DNA of 45,276 nt. Source: Acidobacteriota bacterium (GTDB taxonomy: Bacteria; Acidobacteriota; Aminicenantia; JBFLYD01). Made by a program: the position numbers and the translations under genes. The notes below the pieces were generated by a model. The model had not been told where the DNA came from, ran no database searches, and was given only the letters and a program-made list of their open reading frames with translations. Location: contig JBFLYD010000047.1 of assembly GCA_040756905.1 (NCBI GenBank), positions 1 through 45,276 on the forward strand, in the 5' to 3' direction. Position 1 is the first letter of the stretch. Each line of letters opens with the position of its first letter. Of this stretch, positions 23,746-31,988 are shown one piece after another.

Positions 23746-24742
23746 ACTCTTTTTCTCCCTCTAAGAACATCCCTATAAAGGAATTCAAAGCTAAATCCAG
23801 ATTTACATTTTTTGAAATTGCAGATATCATCTCTTCTATTCGGTCAATATAATCAAAAAGGTTTTTGTTTTTCAATTTGACTTTCAAATCCAGTAGTTCA
23901 TTTTTAAAATCATTGTTTATCAGTAAATCATCAGATTTTGAATCATTCAAATAGATAATATCTCTAAAAAAAATAGACACAATTTTCAATAAATCTTTAA
24001 ATTCTTCTCTTGATTCTGATTTTTTATTTTTTACAATCATATTGTTCATTTCATTTATATATTCTATAATATTTTCTTTGTATATCATAGACTTTATTAT
24101 TTCAAAAACCTTATTCCTTCTTTCTTTAAAAAATCCGAGGTCAACATTTAATGCTTCCTCTATATCTCCTTCAAATATCTGATATAAAAGTTTCGTTTCA
24201 TCTTCAGAATAATTTTTAACCTTCATAAATTTAAGCCATTCTTCTTTTTTCAACTTTGAAATAAAGAATTTAAAACATCGTGACTGAATAGTTGGAATTA
24301 CCGAAACGGGATTCTCAGAAAGGAGAATAATTTTTGTAAAAGAAGAGGGCTCTTCGAGAACCTTCAGAAGGGCATTTGAGGATTCCTCATTGAGATTTTC
24401 TGCATTTGAGATTATAAATACCCTTTGCCTCCCAATCATAGGTTTTAGATACGAGATTTCGATTAAAAATCTGATCTGATCTATCTTTATGAAAGTTCCT
24501 TCTGGCTTAAGAGTTATGATATCAGGGTGAACATCTTTTTCAATAAGTCTGCAATTCCTACAGTTCTCACAACTATCATCCCCTTGAACTTCACAATTTA
24601 GAGCTTTTGAAAGAACTTTTGCCACCAGATTTCTCACTGAAGAGCCATAAAACATAATTGAATGGGGAAGTCTCTCCTCTCTCAGAGAATTCCTCAATAT
24701 TTTCTTTATAATTTCATTTCCTGGAATTTCATTGAATCCCAT
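23738..24742 (-). CDS. holB: DNA polymerase III delta' subunit
   Basis: This is a 334-aa clamp-loader subunit. It carries the AAA+ fold with a four-Cys zinc module (CENCRNC preceded by NCEVQGDDSCENC), IDQIRFLIEISYLKP, the Walker B-like RVFIISNAENLNEESSNALL, KVLEEPSSFTKIILLSE and the SRC motif IPTIQSRCFKF. The P-loop region (YGSSVRNLVAK) is degenerate, as is usual for delta', which does not need to bind ATP. It overlaps uvrA by 14 bases and ricT by 8, so the three are translated from one message. Confidence 0.9.
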   Translation of the reverse strand: MGFNEIPGNEIIKKILRNSLREERLPHSIMFYGSSVRNLVAKVLSKALNCEVQGDDSCENCRNCRLIEKDVHPDIITLKPEGTFIKIDQIRFLIEISYLKPMIGRQRVFIISNAENLNEESSNALLKVLEEPSSFTKIILLSENPVSVIPTIQSRCFKFFISKLKKEEWLKFMKVKNYSEDETKLLYQIFEGDIEEALNVDLGFFKERRNKVFEIIKSMIYKENIIEYINEMNNMIVKNKKSESREEFKDLLKIVSIFFRDIIYLNDSKSDDLLINNDFKNELLDLKVKLKNKNLFDYIDRIEEMISAISKNVNLDLALNSFIGMFLEGEKEYV

Positions 24743-27242
24743 GTTTCTTCACCATTACTCTCTTTAAAGCAATTCCTGTGTAAGACTTTCCATTTTTAAC
24801 AATATCTTCTGGAGTTCCTTCTGCTATGATATATCCTCCTTCATCTCCTCCTTCTGGACCCAGATCAATTACCCAGTCTGATGATTTTACTATTTCTAAA
24901 TTATGTTCAATTATTATAACTGTATTTCCATTTTCTACAAGTTGAAAGAGGACATTAAGTAATTTTTTTATATCATCGAAATGCAGTCCAGTTGTAGGTT
25001 CATCAAGAATATATATAGTTTTCCCAGTTCCTTTCCTTCCCAATTCCTTGGATAATTTAATTCTTTGAGCCTCTCCCCCTGATAATGTTGTTGCAGACTG
25101 CCCGAGTTTTATATAGCCAAGTCCAACTCCTTTCAGAACCTCGAGCCTTCTTCTTAAAAATGGAATGTTCTTAAAAAACTCAAAAGCTTCATCTATGGTC
25201 ATCTCAAGTACTTCATAAATATTCTTGCCTTTGTATCTTATTTCTAATGTCTCCCGGTTATATCTTCTTCCATTACATCTATCACATGTCACATAAACAT
25301 CGGGTAAAAAATTCATCTCTATTTTTTTTACCCCAGCTCCCCTGCATTCCTCGCATCTTCCTCCTTTTACGTTAAAACTAAACCTTCCTTCTCTGTACCC
25401 TCTTATTCTTGCTTCAGGGACAAAAGAAAAAAGCTTTCTTATTGTCGAAAAAATCTCTGTATAAGTCGCAGGGTTTGACCTCGGAGTTCTCCCGATTGCT
25501 TTCTGATCAACATTAACAACTTTATCTACTGCTTCCATTCCTACTATTCTTTTATACTTTCCAGGTCTTTCTTTTGCATGATAAATAATCCTGGATAAAG
25601 CTTTGTATAGAATATCACACACAAGAGTGCTCTTCCCTGAGCCCGAAACGCCTGTTATTGAAACCATAACCCCCAAGGGAATTCTGACATCTATATTTTT
25701 CAAATTATGTTCTGAAGCGCCCTCTATTAAAAGAAATCCTCTGGGCTTTCTTCTCTTTTCTGGAATTGGAATAAATTTTTCGCCTTTTAAATAAGCTCCT
25801 GTTAATGAATTAGGACATTCAGTTATATTTTCAAGACTGCCTATCGCTATCACATACCCTCCTTTCTCTCCGGCTCCTGGACCAAGGTCCACAATATAAT
25901 CTGCATATCTGATTGTTTCCTCATCGTGTTCAACTACAATTACAGTGTTTCCATTTTCTTTTACTTTTTTTAGGAAATAAAGAAGTTTTGAATTATCCTT
26001 TGAATGAAGTCCAATGCTCGGCTCATCCAGCACATATAAGATTCCTCTCAATCCAGAACTTATTTGAGAGGCAAGCCTTACTCTCTGGGCTTCTCCTCCT
26101 GACAATGAAACCGCAGTTCTGTTTAAATCAAGATAACCAAGTCCCATTTCAACCATAACTTCAAGTCTTGAGTCTATTTCCTGAAGTATCCTACTTCCAA
26201 TTAACTTCTCTTTTGAATTCAACTCTAATTCTAATAACTTTTTTCTTAGAAATGTTATTGGAAGAGTCGAAAAATAATGTATATTTTTATCGTTAATTGT
26301 AACAGCAAGACTTTCTTCTCTCAATCTTTTACCCCTGCATTCAGGACAAAGTTCATCGGTCAATATCATATCCCCCCATTCATCAAAATCCGTAAGCCAT
26401 CCTATTCCATTACATCTCTTACATGCGCCGAAAGGACTGTTAAAGGAAAAACTTCTTGGTTCTAACTCAGGAAGGCTTATCTCACAATAGGGACAGAAAA
26501 GCTTGGTTGAATAAAAAGATTCATTGTTCGTTTCATCCATTACAACGCATGTTCCTCCTGAGAGGTCTATGGCTGACTTTAAAGATTCCATAAACCTTCC
26601 TTCTCTCACTCCAGAAAGAGTCAATTCATCAACAAGGATTTCAATGTTATGTTTCTTTGTCTTCTCAAGATGAATATTTTCAGCAAGGTCATAAATCTTT
26701 CCATCTATTCTCGCTCTAATAAATCCTTTTTTTTGAATTCTTTGAAGCAGTACATGATATTCTCCTTTCTTTGCCTTGATTACCGGGGAAAGTATTTTTA
26801 TCTTTTTTCCATAAAATTTTGACTTCACAATTTCAATAATCTGAGAAACTGTATTCTTTGCAATCTCTCTTCTGCATTCAGGACAATGGGGAATACCAAT
26901 CCTTGAGAAAAGAAGTCTCAGAAGATCATTGATTTCAGTTACTGTTCCAACTGTGGAACGGGGATTATGAGAAATAGTCTTCTGGTCTATTGCAATTGAA
27001 GGGGAAAGGCCTTCGATTGTCTCATACTCAGGCTTTTGCAGATTTTCAATGAACTGCCTTGCGTATGTTGAAAGACATTCGATGTATCTTCTCTGTCCTT
27101 CAGCCCATAATGTATCAAAGGCAAGGGAAGATTTTCCAGAACCGCTCGGTCCTGTAATCACGATAAATTTGTTCCGAGGAAGGGTAAGATCAATCTTCTT
27201 GAGATTGTGCTGGGCTACTCCTTTTAAAACTATATTATCCAT
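24729..27242 (-). CDS. uvrA: Excinuclease ABC subunit A, compact form
   Basis: This is an 837-aa damage-recognition ATPase of nucleotide excision repair. Two ABC modules are complete: P-loops GPSGSGKSS and GVSGSGKST, signature motifs VSLSGGEAQRVRLA and TTLSGGEAQRIKLS, and Walker B motifs ILYVLDEPSIGLH and TIYILDEPTTGLH. Zinc-binding pairs are CPYC...CKRC and CEEC...CDRC. The UvrB-binding region after HCPECRREI is present. It is about 100 residues shorter than typical UvrA (about 940). The loss appears to lie just after CKRCNGIG, where the usual long segment before the first signature motif is reduced. It is first in the operon with holB and ricT. Confidence 0.95.
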   Translation of the reverse strand: MDNIVLKGVAQHNLKKIDLTLPRNKFIVITGPSGSGKSSLAFDTLWAEGQRRYIECLSTYARQFIENLQKPEYETIEGLSPSIAIDQKTISHNPRSTVGTVTEINDLLRLLFSRIGIPHCPECRREIAKNTVSQIIEIVKSKFYGKKIKILSPVIKAKKGEYHVLLQRIQKKGFIRARIDGKIYDLAENIHLEKTKKHNIEILVDELTLSGVREGRFMESLKSAIDLSGGTCVVMDETNNESFYSTKLFCPYCEISLPELEPRSFSFNSPFGACKRCNGIGWLTDFDEWGDMILTDELCPECRGKRLREESLAVTINDKNIHYFSTLPITFLRKKLLELELNSKEKLIGSRILQEIDSRLEVMVEMGLGYLDLNRTAVSLSGGEAQRVRLASQISSGLRGILYVLDEPSIGLHSKDNSKLLYFLKKVKENGNTVIVVEHDEETIRYADYIVDLGPGAGEKGGYVIAIGSLENITECPNSLTGAYLKGEKFIPIPEKRRKPRGFLLIEGASEHNLKNIDVRIPLGVMVSITGVSGSGKSTLVCDILYKALSRIIYHAKERPGKYKRIVGMEAVDKVVNVDQKAIGRTPRSNPATYTEIFSTIRKLFSFVPEARIRGYREGRFSFNVKGGRCEECRGAGVKKIEMNFLPDVYVTCDRCNGRRYNRETLEIRYKGKNIYEVLEMTIDEAFEFFKNIPFLRRRLEVLKGVGLGYIKLGQSATTLSGGEAQRIKLSKELGRKGTGKTIYILDEPTTGLHFDDIKKLLNVLFQLVENGNTVIIIEHNLEIVKSSDWVIDLGPEGGDEGGYIIAEGTPEDIVKNGKSYTGIALKRVMVKKHGIQ

Positions 27243-27373
27243 GATTCTATATTTTATTCCTTAAATCAATTTTCTTCAACCTCTTTTTTCTTCTTTTTTT
27301 CTTCGAATTGATTAGCTTATAGATTTATGGTATGAAAAGCTTTATAAAAATGAAGCTAATTGGATTATAATTA

Positions 27374-28258
27374 ATGAAAGATAACGTTTTTTATTTAATT
27401 CTAATATCAATGAGACCGAAGCAGTGGGCAAAAAATATCGCTATTTTTGCTGCTTTAATCTTCTCTCAGACCTTTTTTGTTTACGACCATTTGATTAAAA
27501 GTATCCTCTCTTTTATAATCTTCTCCCTTTTTTCAGGAAGTTTTTACATAATTAACGACCTCATAGATTTAAAAAAAGATATAAAACATCCGATAAAATC
27601 AAAAAGACCTATTGCATCTGGAAGATTAAATAAATACTCAGCATTGATTGTATCAATCTTTATCTTAATCTTAACAGGTTATATATCTTTTTTGTTGAAT
27701 TTGTATTTTGGCATCTCATTAATTTCATATTTAATTCTTCAGATTTTATATTCTTTTCTTCTAAAACATCTTGCAATTTTGGATGTATTCTCAATCGCAG
27801 CTGGTTTTTTAATAAGAGTTGTAGCAGGTGCTCTTGTGATTTCAGTTCCAGTTTCATCATGGCTTCTTCTCTGCACGATTTTCCTTTCATTGTTTATCGC
27901 CCTTGGAAAGAGAAGAAGCGAGCTTAACCTTTTGGGAGAAGAAGCTCTGAATCACAGAAAATCTCTCAAAGATTACAACATTAAACTCCTCGACCAGATG
28001 ATAATAATTGTCTCAGCTTCAACAATTCTTGCTTATTCTCTCTATACTCTTTCTGAGGAAACTGTAAGAAAGTTTGGAACAACAAACCTCAAATTCTCGA
28101 TTCCATTCGTTATCTATGGAATCTTCAGATACCTCTATCTCCTGTATCAGAAGGAAGAGGGAGGAAGCCCTGAAAATATCCTTGTAAATGATAAACCAAC
28201 TATTATAAACATAATACTTTATGGAATAACAGTTGGAATTGTTTTATACATAAAATAA
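27374..28258 (+). CDS. UbiA-family prenyltransferase (decaprenyl-phosphate phosphoribosyltransferase-like)
   Basis: This is a 294-aa protein with about eight or nine membrane helices. The N-terminus (MRPKQWAKNIAIFAALIFS) and the first Asp-rich motif (NDLIDLKKDIKHP) match the subfamily that includes phosphoribose transferases acting on polyprenyl phosphate. The second conserved region is LDVFSIAAGFLIRVVAGALV. It should transfer a group onto, or from, a polyprenyl diphosphate in the membrane; the exact substrate is inferred from subfamily resemblance. Only 4 bases separate it from the DUF362 gene, so the two are co-transcribed. Confidence 0.85.
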   Translation: MKDNVFYLILISMRPKQWAKNIAIFAALIFSQTFFVYDHLIKSILSFIIFSLFSGSFYIINDLIDLKKDIKHPIKSKRPIASGRLNKYSALIVSIFILILTGYISFLLNLYFGISLISYLILQILYSFLLKHLAILDVFSIAAGFLIRVVAGALVISVPVSSWLLLCTIFLSLFIALGKRRSELNLLGEEALNHRKSLKDYNIKLLDQMIIIVSASTILAYSLYTLSEETVRKFGTTNLKFSIPFVIYGIFRYLYLLYQKEEGGSPENILVNDKPTIINIILYGITVGIVLYIK

Positions 28259-28262
28259 AAAA

Positions 28263-29348
28263 ATGAAAACTTCTAAAGTTGTGGTATTAAAAACAAACCC
28301 AGAAACTGTCCTTTCTGATATAGAAAAAGCCATGAAACTTACAGAATTTGAAATTCATCTAAAAAAAGAAAACCCAACGATTCTGAAGGATAACATTTCA
28401 TGGCATATGCCTTTTTTAAGCGCTAATACAACTCCCTGGCAACTTGAGGGTGTCATCCTTGCCTTAAAAAAAGCAGGATATAAGAGTATTGTTACAGTTC
28501 ACAATAACACGGTGGTTACAGATCCAGTAAAAGGTTCGATATTAAATAAACTTGACCCCTTATATAAAAAATATGGAATTGAAGAAAAATATAACTTTAT
28601 TCCAGAGGATATAAAATGGATCGTATATGAACCAAAATCAAAAATGCGAATTCTTGATAAAATTTACAAAAAAGGAATCTTTATTCCAGAATATTTTGTA
28701 GACAAAAACATAGTCCATCTTCCAACAGTTAAAGCTCATATTTATTCTACAACCACAGGCTCAATGAAAAATGCATTTGGTGGTCTTCTTAATACAAAAA
28801 GACATTACACCCACTCCCATATTCACGAAACTCTTGTGGACCTTCTTGCAATTCAGAAAGAAATTCATTCTGGCATATTTACAGTAATGGATGGAACTAT
28901 TTGCGGAAATGGTCCTGGCCCCAGGACTATGATCCCTGAGGAAAAAGATTATATCTTAGCCAGCTCAGACAGCGTTGCAATTGATGCAGTATCTTCAAAG
29001 ATGATGGGATTTGATCCGATGAGCATCCCATACATCAGAATAGCTCATGAAGATGGACTGGGTAAAGGAAGAATGGAAGAGATAGAAATACTGGGTGAGG
29101 ATATTAAAGAAATAAACTTTGGTTTTGAAGTAGGAGATAATTTTGCCAGTAAATTTGGAGACTTATTCTGGTTCAGCCCCCTTAAAATATTCCAGAAATT
29201 ACTTTTCCAGACCCCTTTAGTTTATTTATTTGTCTTTGGCTCCTATGTATATCATGATTTTATCTGGTGGCCACTCAAAGGAAAAAGGCTCCAGAGAGCC
29301 AGGATAGAACCTACAAAATGGGGGAAACTTTTTAGAGAAAAATATTAA
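28263..29348 (+). CDS. DUF362 domain protein
   Basis: This is a 361-aa cytoplasmic protein of the DUF362 family. Seen are KNIVHLPTVKAHIYSTTTGS, MKNAFGGLLNTKRHYTHSHI, the acidic VMDGTICGNGPGPR and SSDSVAIDAVSSKMMGFDP. The reaction is unknown. Some family members are Fe-S proteins, but no ferredoxin-like Cys cluster is visible here. It begins 4 bases after the UbiA-type gene and is followed after 38 bases by the M24 peptidase gene. Confidence 0.85.
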   Translation: MKTSKVVVLKTNPETVLSDIEKAMKLTEFEIHLKKENPTILKDNISWHMPFLSANTTPWQLEGVILALKKAGYKSIVTVHNNTVVTDPVKGSILNKLDPLYKKYGIEEKYNFIPEDIKWIVYEPKSKMRILDKIYKKGIFIPEYFVDKNIVHLPTVKAHIYSTTTGSMKNAFGGLLNTKRHYTHSHIHETLVDLLAIQKEIHSGIFTVMDGTICGNGPGPRTMIPEEKDYILASSDSVAIDAVSSKMMGFDPMSIPYIRIAHEDGLGKGRMEEIEILGEDIKEINFGFEVGDNFASKFGDLFWFSPLKIFQKLLFQTPLVYLFVFGSYVYHDFIWWPLKGKRLQRARIEPTKWGKLFREKY

Positions 29349-29386
29349 GGAAGCATTAAAATTTATAATTAAGAAAGAGAGGGTAA

Positions 29387-30583
29387 ATGAAAAATTCAAG
29401 AAGAAGTTTTATTAAAAAATTAGTTGTATCAACTCCATTACCATTTTTTATTTCCAGAAGATACATTTTCTCTCTCCCGATTCCTTATGAGTTTGAAGAG
29501 AGACCCTTTACTATTCCAATAGAATCTTTCTCTAAAAGAATTAAAAGAGCAAGAGAGAAAATGAAAGAAAATGGATTTTCCCATCTCCTTATATCTCCAG
29601 GAACAAATTTTTATTATTTCACTTCTTTAAGAACATGGTACAGTGAAAGAACAGAGCTTTTGATTCTTTCGATTGATAAAGAGCCCTACATTCTTTGCCC
29701 ATCCTTTGAACTGAGAAGGTTCAACCGTCAACCACTTATAAAAAACTTCATTCTCTGGGAAGAGCATGAAAATCCTTTCGAGAAATTGAGCGAGTTCATA
29801 TCAAAATCATCAGGCTCTAAAAAAATTGGAGTTGACCCAACTATGAGAGTGATAACTGAGGAAGGGATCAAAAAAGCTCTTCCCGATAAGGAAATACTGA
29901 ATGGAGAAGAGATTATCAATATTCTGAGAATGGTTAAGGAACCAGATGAAATCGAAGCTTTACGAAGAGCTTCCTCTATAACTTTAAATAAACTCGAAGA
30001 AGGAATGAAAAAAATTTATCCTGGAATGACAGAAAATGAACTCCAGAGAATTTTAGGAGGAGGTCTTGTTCAGTTCGGTGAAAACTCTTCAATCCCTCAT
30101 GGGTATGATGGAACGAAAAAACTTGAAAAAAATATGGTAATTCTTATCGATAAAGGGGATAGAGTTGCTGATTATGTTTCTGACATAACAAGAACATATT
30201 TCTTCGGAAAACCCTCTCAGAAATTCATCGAAGTTTGGGAAACTGTTCTAAGGGCTCAGGAAGCAGGGATGAAAGCAGCAAAAACTGGGGTTCCCTGTGA
30301 GGATGTTGACAGAGCTGCGAGAGAAGTAATCGATAAAAAAGGGTATGGAAAATACTTCATCCATAGACTTGGCCATGGACTTGGATTGGATGGACATGAA
30401 CATCCCTATCTTGTAAAAGGTAATAAACTACCTTTACCTGAGGGAACAACAATTACAATTGAGCCTGGTGTTTACATTCCAGGGGAATTTGGAGTAAGAA
30501 TCGAGGATGACTTTGTTGTTACTTCAAAAGGAGCAGAACCCCTTTCCCAGAGAATAGAAAAACTCCCTATTATAAACATTTAA
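29387..30583 (+). CDS. M24-family (Xaa-Pro) aminopeptidase with Tat-type N-terminus
   Basis: This is a 398-aa metallopeptidase that removes N-terminal residues, commonly before proline. The creatinase-like N-terminal domain precedes a pita-bread catalytic domain. The metal ligands are Asp in LIDKGDRVADYVSDITRTYF (about 254 and 265), His in HRLGHGLGLDGHEH (about 330), Glu in TITIEPGVYIPG (about 357) and Glu in VRIEDDFVV (about 371). The N-terminus NSRRSFIKKLVVSTPLPFF has the twin-arginine pattern SRRxFIK, which suggests folded export by the Tat pathway. GAGAGGG precedes the ATG. Confidence 0.9.
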   Translation: MKNSRRSFIKKLVVSTPLPFFISRRYIFSLPIPYEFEERPFTIPIESFSKRIKRAREKMKENGFSHLLISPGTNFYYFTSLRTWYSERTELLILSIDKEPYILCPSFELRRFNRQPLIKNFILWEEHENPFEKLSEFISKSSGSKKIGVDPTMRVITEEGIKKALPDKEILNGEEIINILRMVKEPDEIEALRRASSITLNKLEEGMKKIYPGMTENELQRILGGGLVQFGENSSIPHGYDGTKKLEKNMVILIDKGDRVADYVSDITRTYFFGKPSQKFIEVWETVLRAQEAGMKAAKTGVPCEDVDRAAREVIDKKGYGKYFIHRLGHGLGLDGHEHPYLVKGNKLPLPEGTTITIEPGVYIPGEFGVRIEDDFVVTSKGAEPLSQRIEKLPIINI

Positions 30584-30690
30584 CATAAACAAATTAAATA
30601 AATTGACCTGGAGGGCATGACTTTAGCCTTTTGTTAAGCAACCCTGAAGGGTTGCCCTACAAATTATTTAATGCGTTTGTATTAGGTAAA
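30584..30690. repeat. Intergenic palindromic (MITE-like) element 2
   Basis: It begins directly after the M24 stop codon. The left arm ACATAAACAAATTAAATAAA mirrors the right arm AAATTATTTAATGCGTTTGT. The right arm is nearly the same as the right arm of element 1 (7396-7430). The core ends in GGGTTGCCCTAC. It carries no coding potential. Confidence 0.7.
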
Positions 30691-30754
30691 ATTTATTTTA
30701 TTTTAAGAATTTCTATTTGAATTTTTTATTTAAATTATTTGATTTGAATTCTTT

Positions 30755-30890
30755 TTAACCCGAATTACGCAAGATTATTTGCAGATTACCGTAGGGCAAG
30801 GCTTTAGCCTTGCTTTGATTCACCAAAGATGCAGGGCTAAAGCCCTGCCCTACAAGGGCTTTGACATAGGTTTGCATAATTCGGGTTTAA
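30755..30890. repeat. Intergenic palindromic (MITE-like) element 3
   Basis: The outer arms TTAACCCGAATTACGCAA (30755-30772) and TTGCATAATTCGGGTTTAA (30872-30890) are inverted repeats. Inside are GTAGGGCAAGGCTTTAGCC and the mirrored GGCTAAAGCCCTGCCCTAC. The core matches elements 1 and 2 but the outer arms are different, so the core is shared between two arm types. Together with element 2 it fills the 358-base gap between the M24 and deaminase genes. Confidence 0.75.
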
Positions 30891-30941
30891 CATATATTTT
30901 TTAGCACAAAGTATATAAAACACCAATGTCTTCAAGGGAAC

Positions 30942-31988
30942 CTACTCCATTTCTTTATATAGTTCTTCCCATTCTTTTTCAAATTGAGATTTCATTATCT
31001 CTTTATCTTGACTTGACATAAAGGAAGCTTCAATGCCATTGATAATAAGACGTTTTATCTCTTCTAATGTAAAGTTGAGTTTTTGAGCTAACAACAAATA
31101 TTCTTGAGTAAGGGATGTATTGAACATAGTGGGATCATCAGAATTCACAGTCACCATTAGTCCATCTTCAAAATACTTTCTTATTGGATGGACATCCACA
31201 GACGCGCATATTCCAGTTTTCACATTACTTAACACACACATTTCCAATGGAATTTGTCTTTCCTTGAGCAGAGACATGAGTTGGAAATCCTCATAAACCC
31301 TCACACCATGTCCAATTCGTTCAACTCCCAATTTCTTAATAGCATTCCATATAGATTGTGCTCCTACCACTTCACCAGCATGAGCAGTGAGTCTAAAGCC
31401 CCGTCGCTTCGCCTCTTTGTAAACAAAGGCATAAGGGTCAACAGGAAAATCTTGTTCACTTCCGCCAAGACCAATTCCGATAACCCCCTTGCCCAAATAA
31501 GGCGTAACTTCTTCCAAACGTTGCATTCCTATCTCAGGACCATGATCCCTTATAAGGTCTATAATTAACTCACATCTAATACCAAAATCATGATATGCTT
31601 TCTCCCTACCCTTTATCAGGTATTCTGTAATTCCTTGTGTAGAGAGATTTTGCCTCCAATAATCACCTGGAGAATAGAAAGCCTCAACGTACTTCACATT
31701 TTGTTTGCTAAGACTGTTTAGCATTTGATAGGATATTTCTTCAAAGTCTCTTTCTTCTTTGATGAAAGTATTCTTCCAGGTCCATACCTCGATAAAGTGT
31801 GCAAAATCAGTGTAAGTGAGTTTCCTGCGCAAATCGTCGAGGCTCTTAATTGATGGGTCTTTCCCTTCCCTCTGAATAAGATTAAATAGCATCTCCAAAG
31901 GGATAGCTCCTTCCAGATGCAGATGAAGTTCTACCTTAGGCATTTCTGTTATAAACTGCTCTATTTTGTCAGTGAAGTTTTTATTCAT
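30942..31988 (-). CDS. Adenosine deaminase-family amidohydrolase
   Basis: This is a 348-aa metal-dependent deaminase. Seen are the N-terminal metal motif ELHLHLEG (His22 and His24), the region RLTAHAGEVV with the catalytic His and Glu, GHGVRVYED and the active-site SDDP in VTVNSDDPTMF. It most likely deaminates adenosine, but the related adenine or aminodeoxyfutalosine deaminases cannot be excluded. The start overlaps the S9 peptidase stop by 4 bases (ATGA type), so it is translated after that gene. Confidence 0.88.
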   Translation of the reverse strand: MNKNFTDKIEQFITEMPKVELHLHLEGAIPLEMLFNLIQREGKDPSIKSLDDLRRKLTYTDFAHFIEVWTWKNTFIKEERDFEEISYQMLNSLSKQNVKYVEAFYSPGDYWRQNLSTQGITEYLIKGREKAYHDFGIRCELIIDLIRDHGPEIGMQRLEEVTPYLGKGVIGIGLGGSEQDFPVDPYAFVYKEAKRRGFRLTAHAGEVVGAQSIWNAIKKLGVERIGHGVRVYEDFQLMSLLKERQIPLEMCVLSNVKTGICASVDVHPIRKYFEDGLMVTVNSDDPTMFNTSLTQEYLLLAQKLNFTLEEIKRLIINGIEASFMSSQDKEIMKSQFEKEWEELYKEME

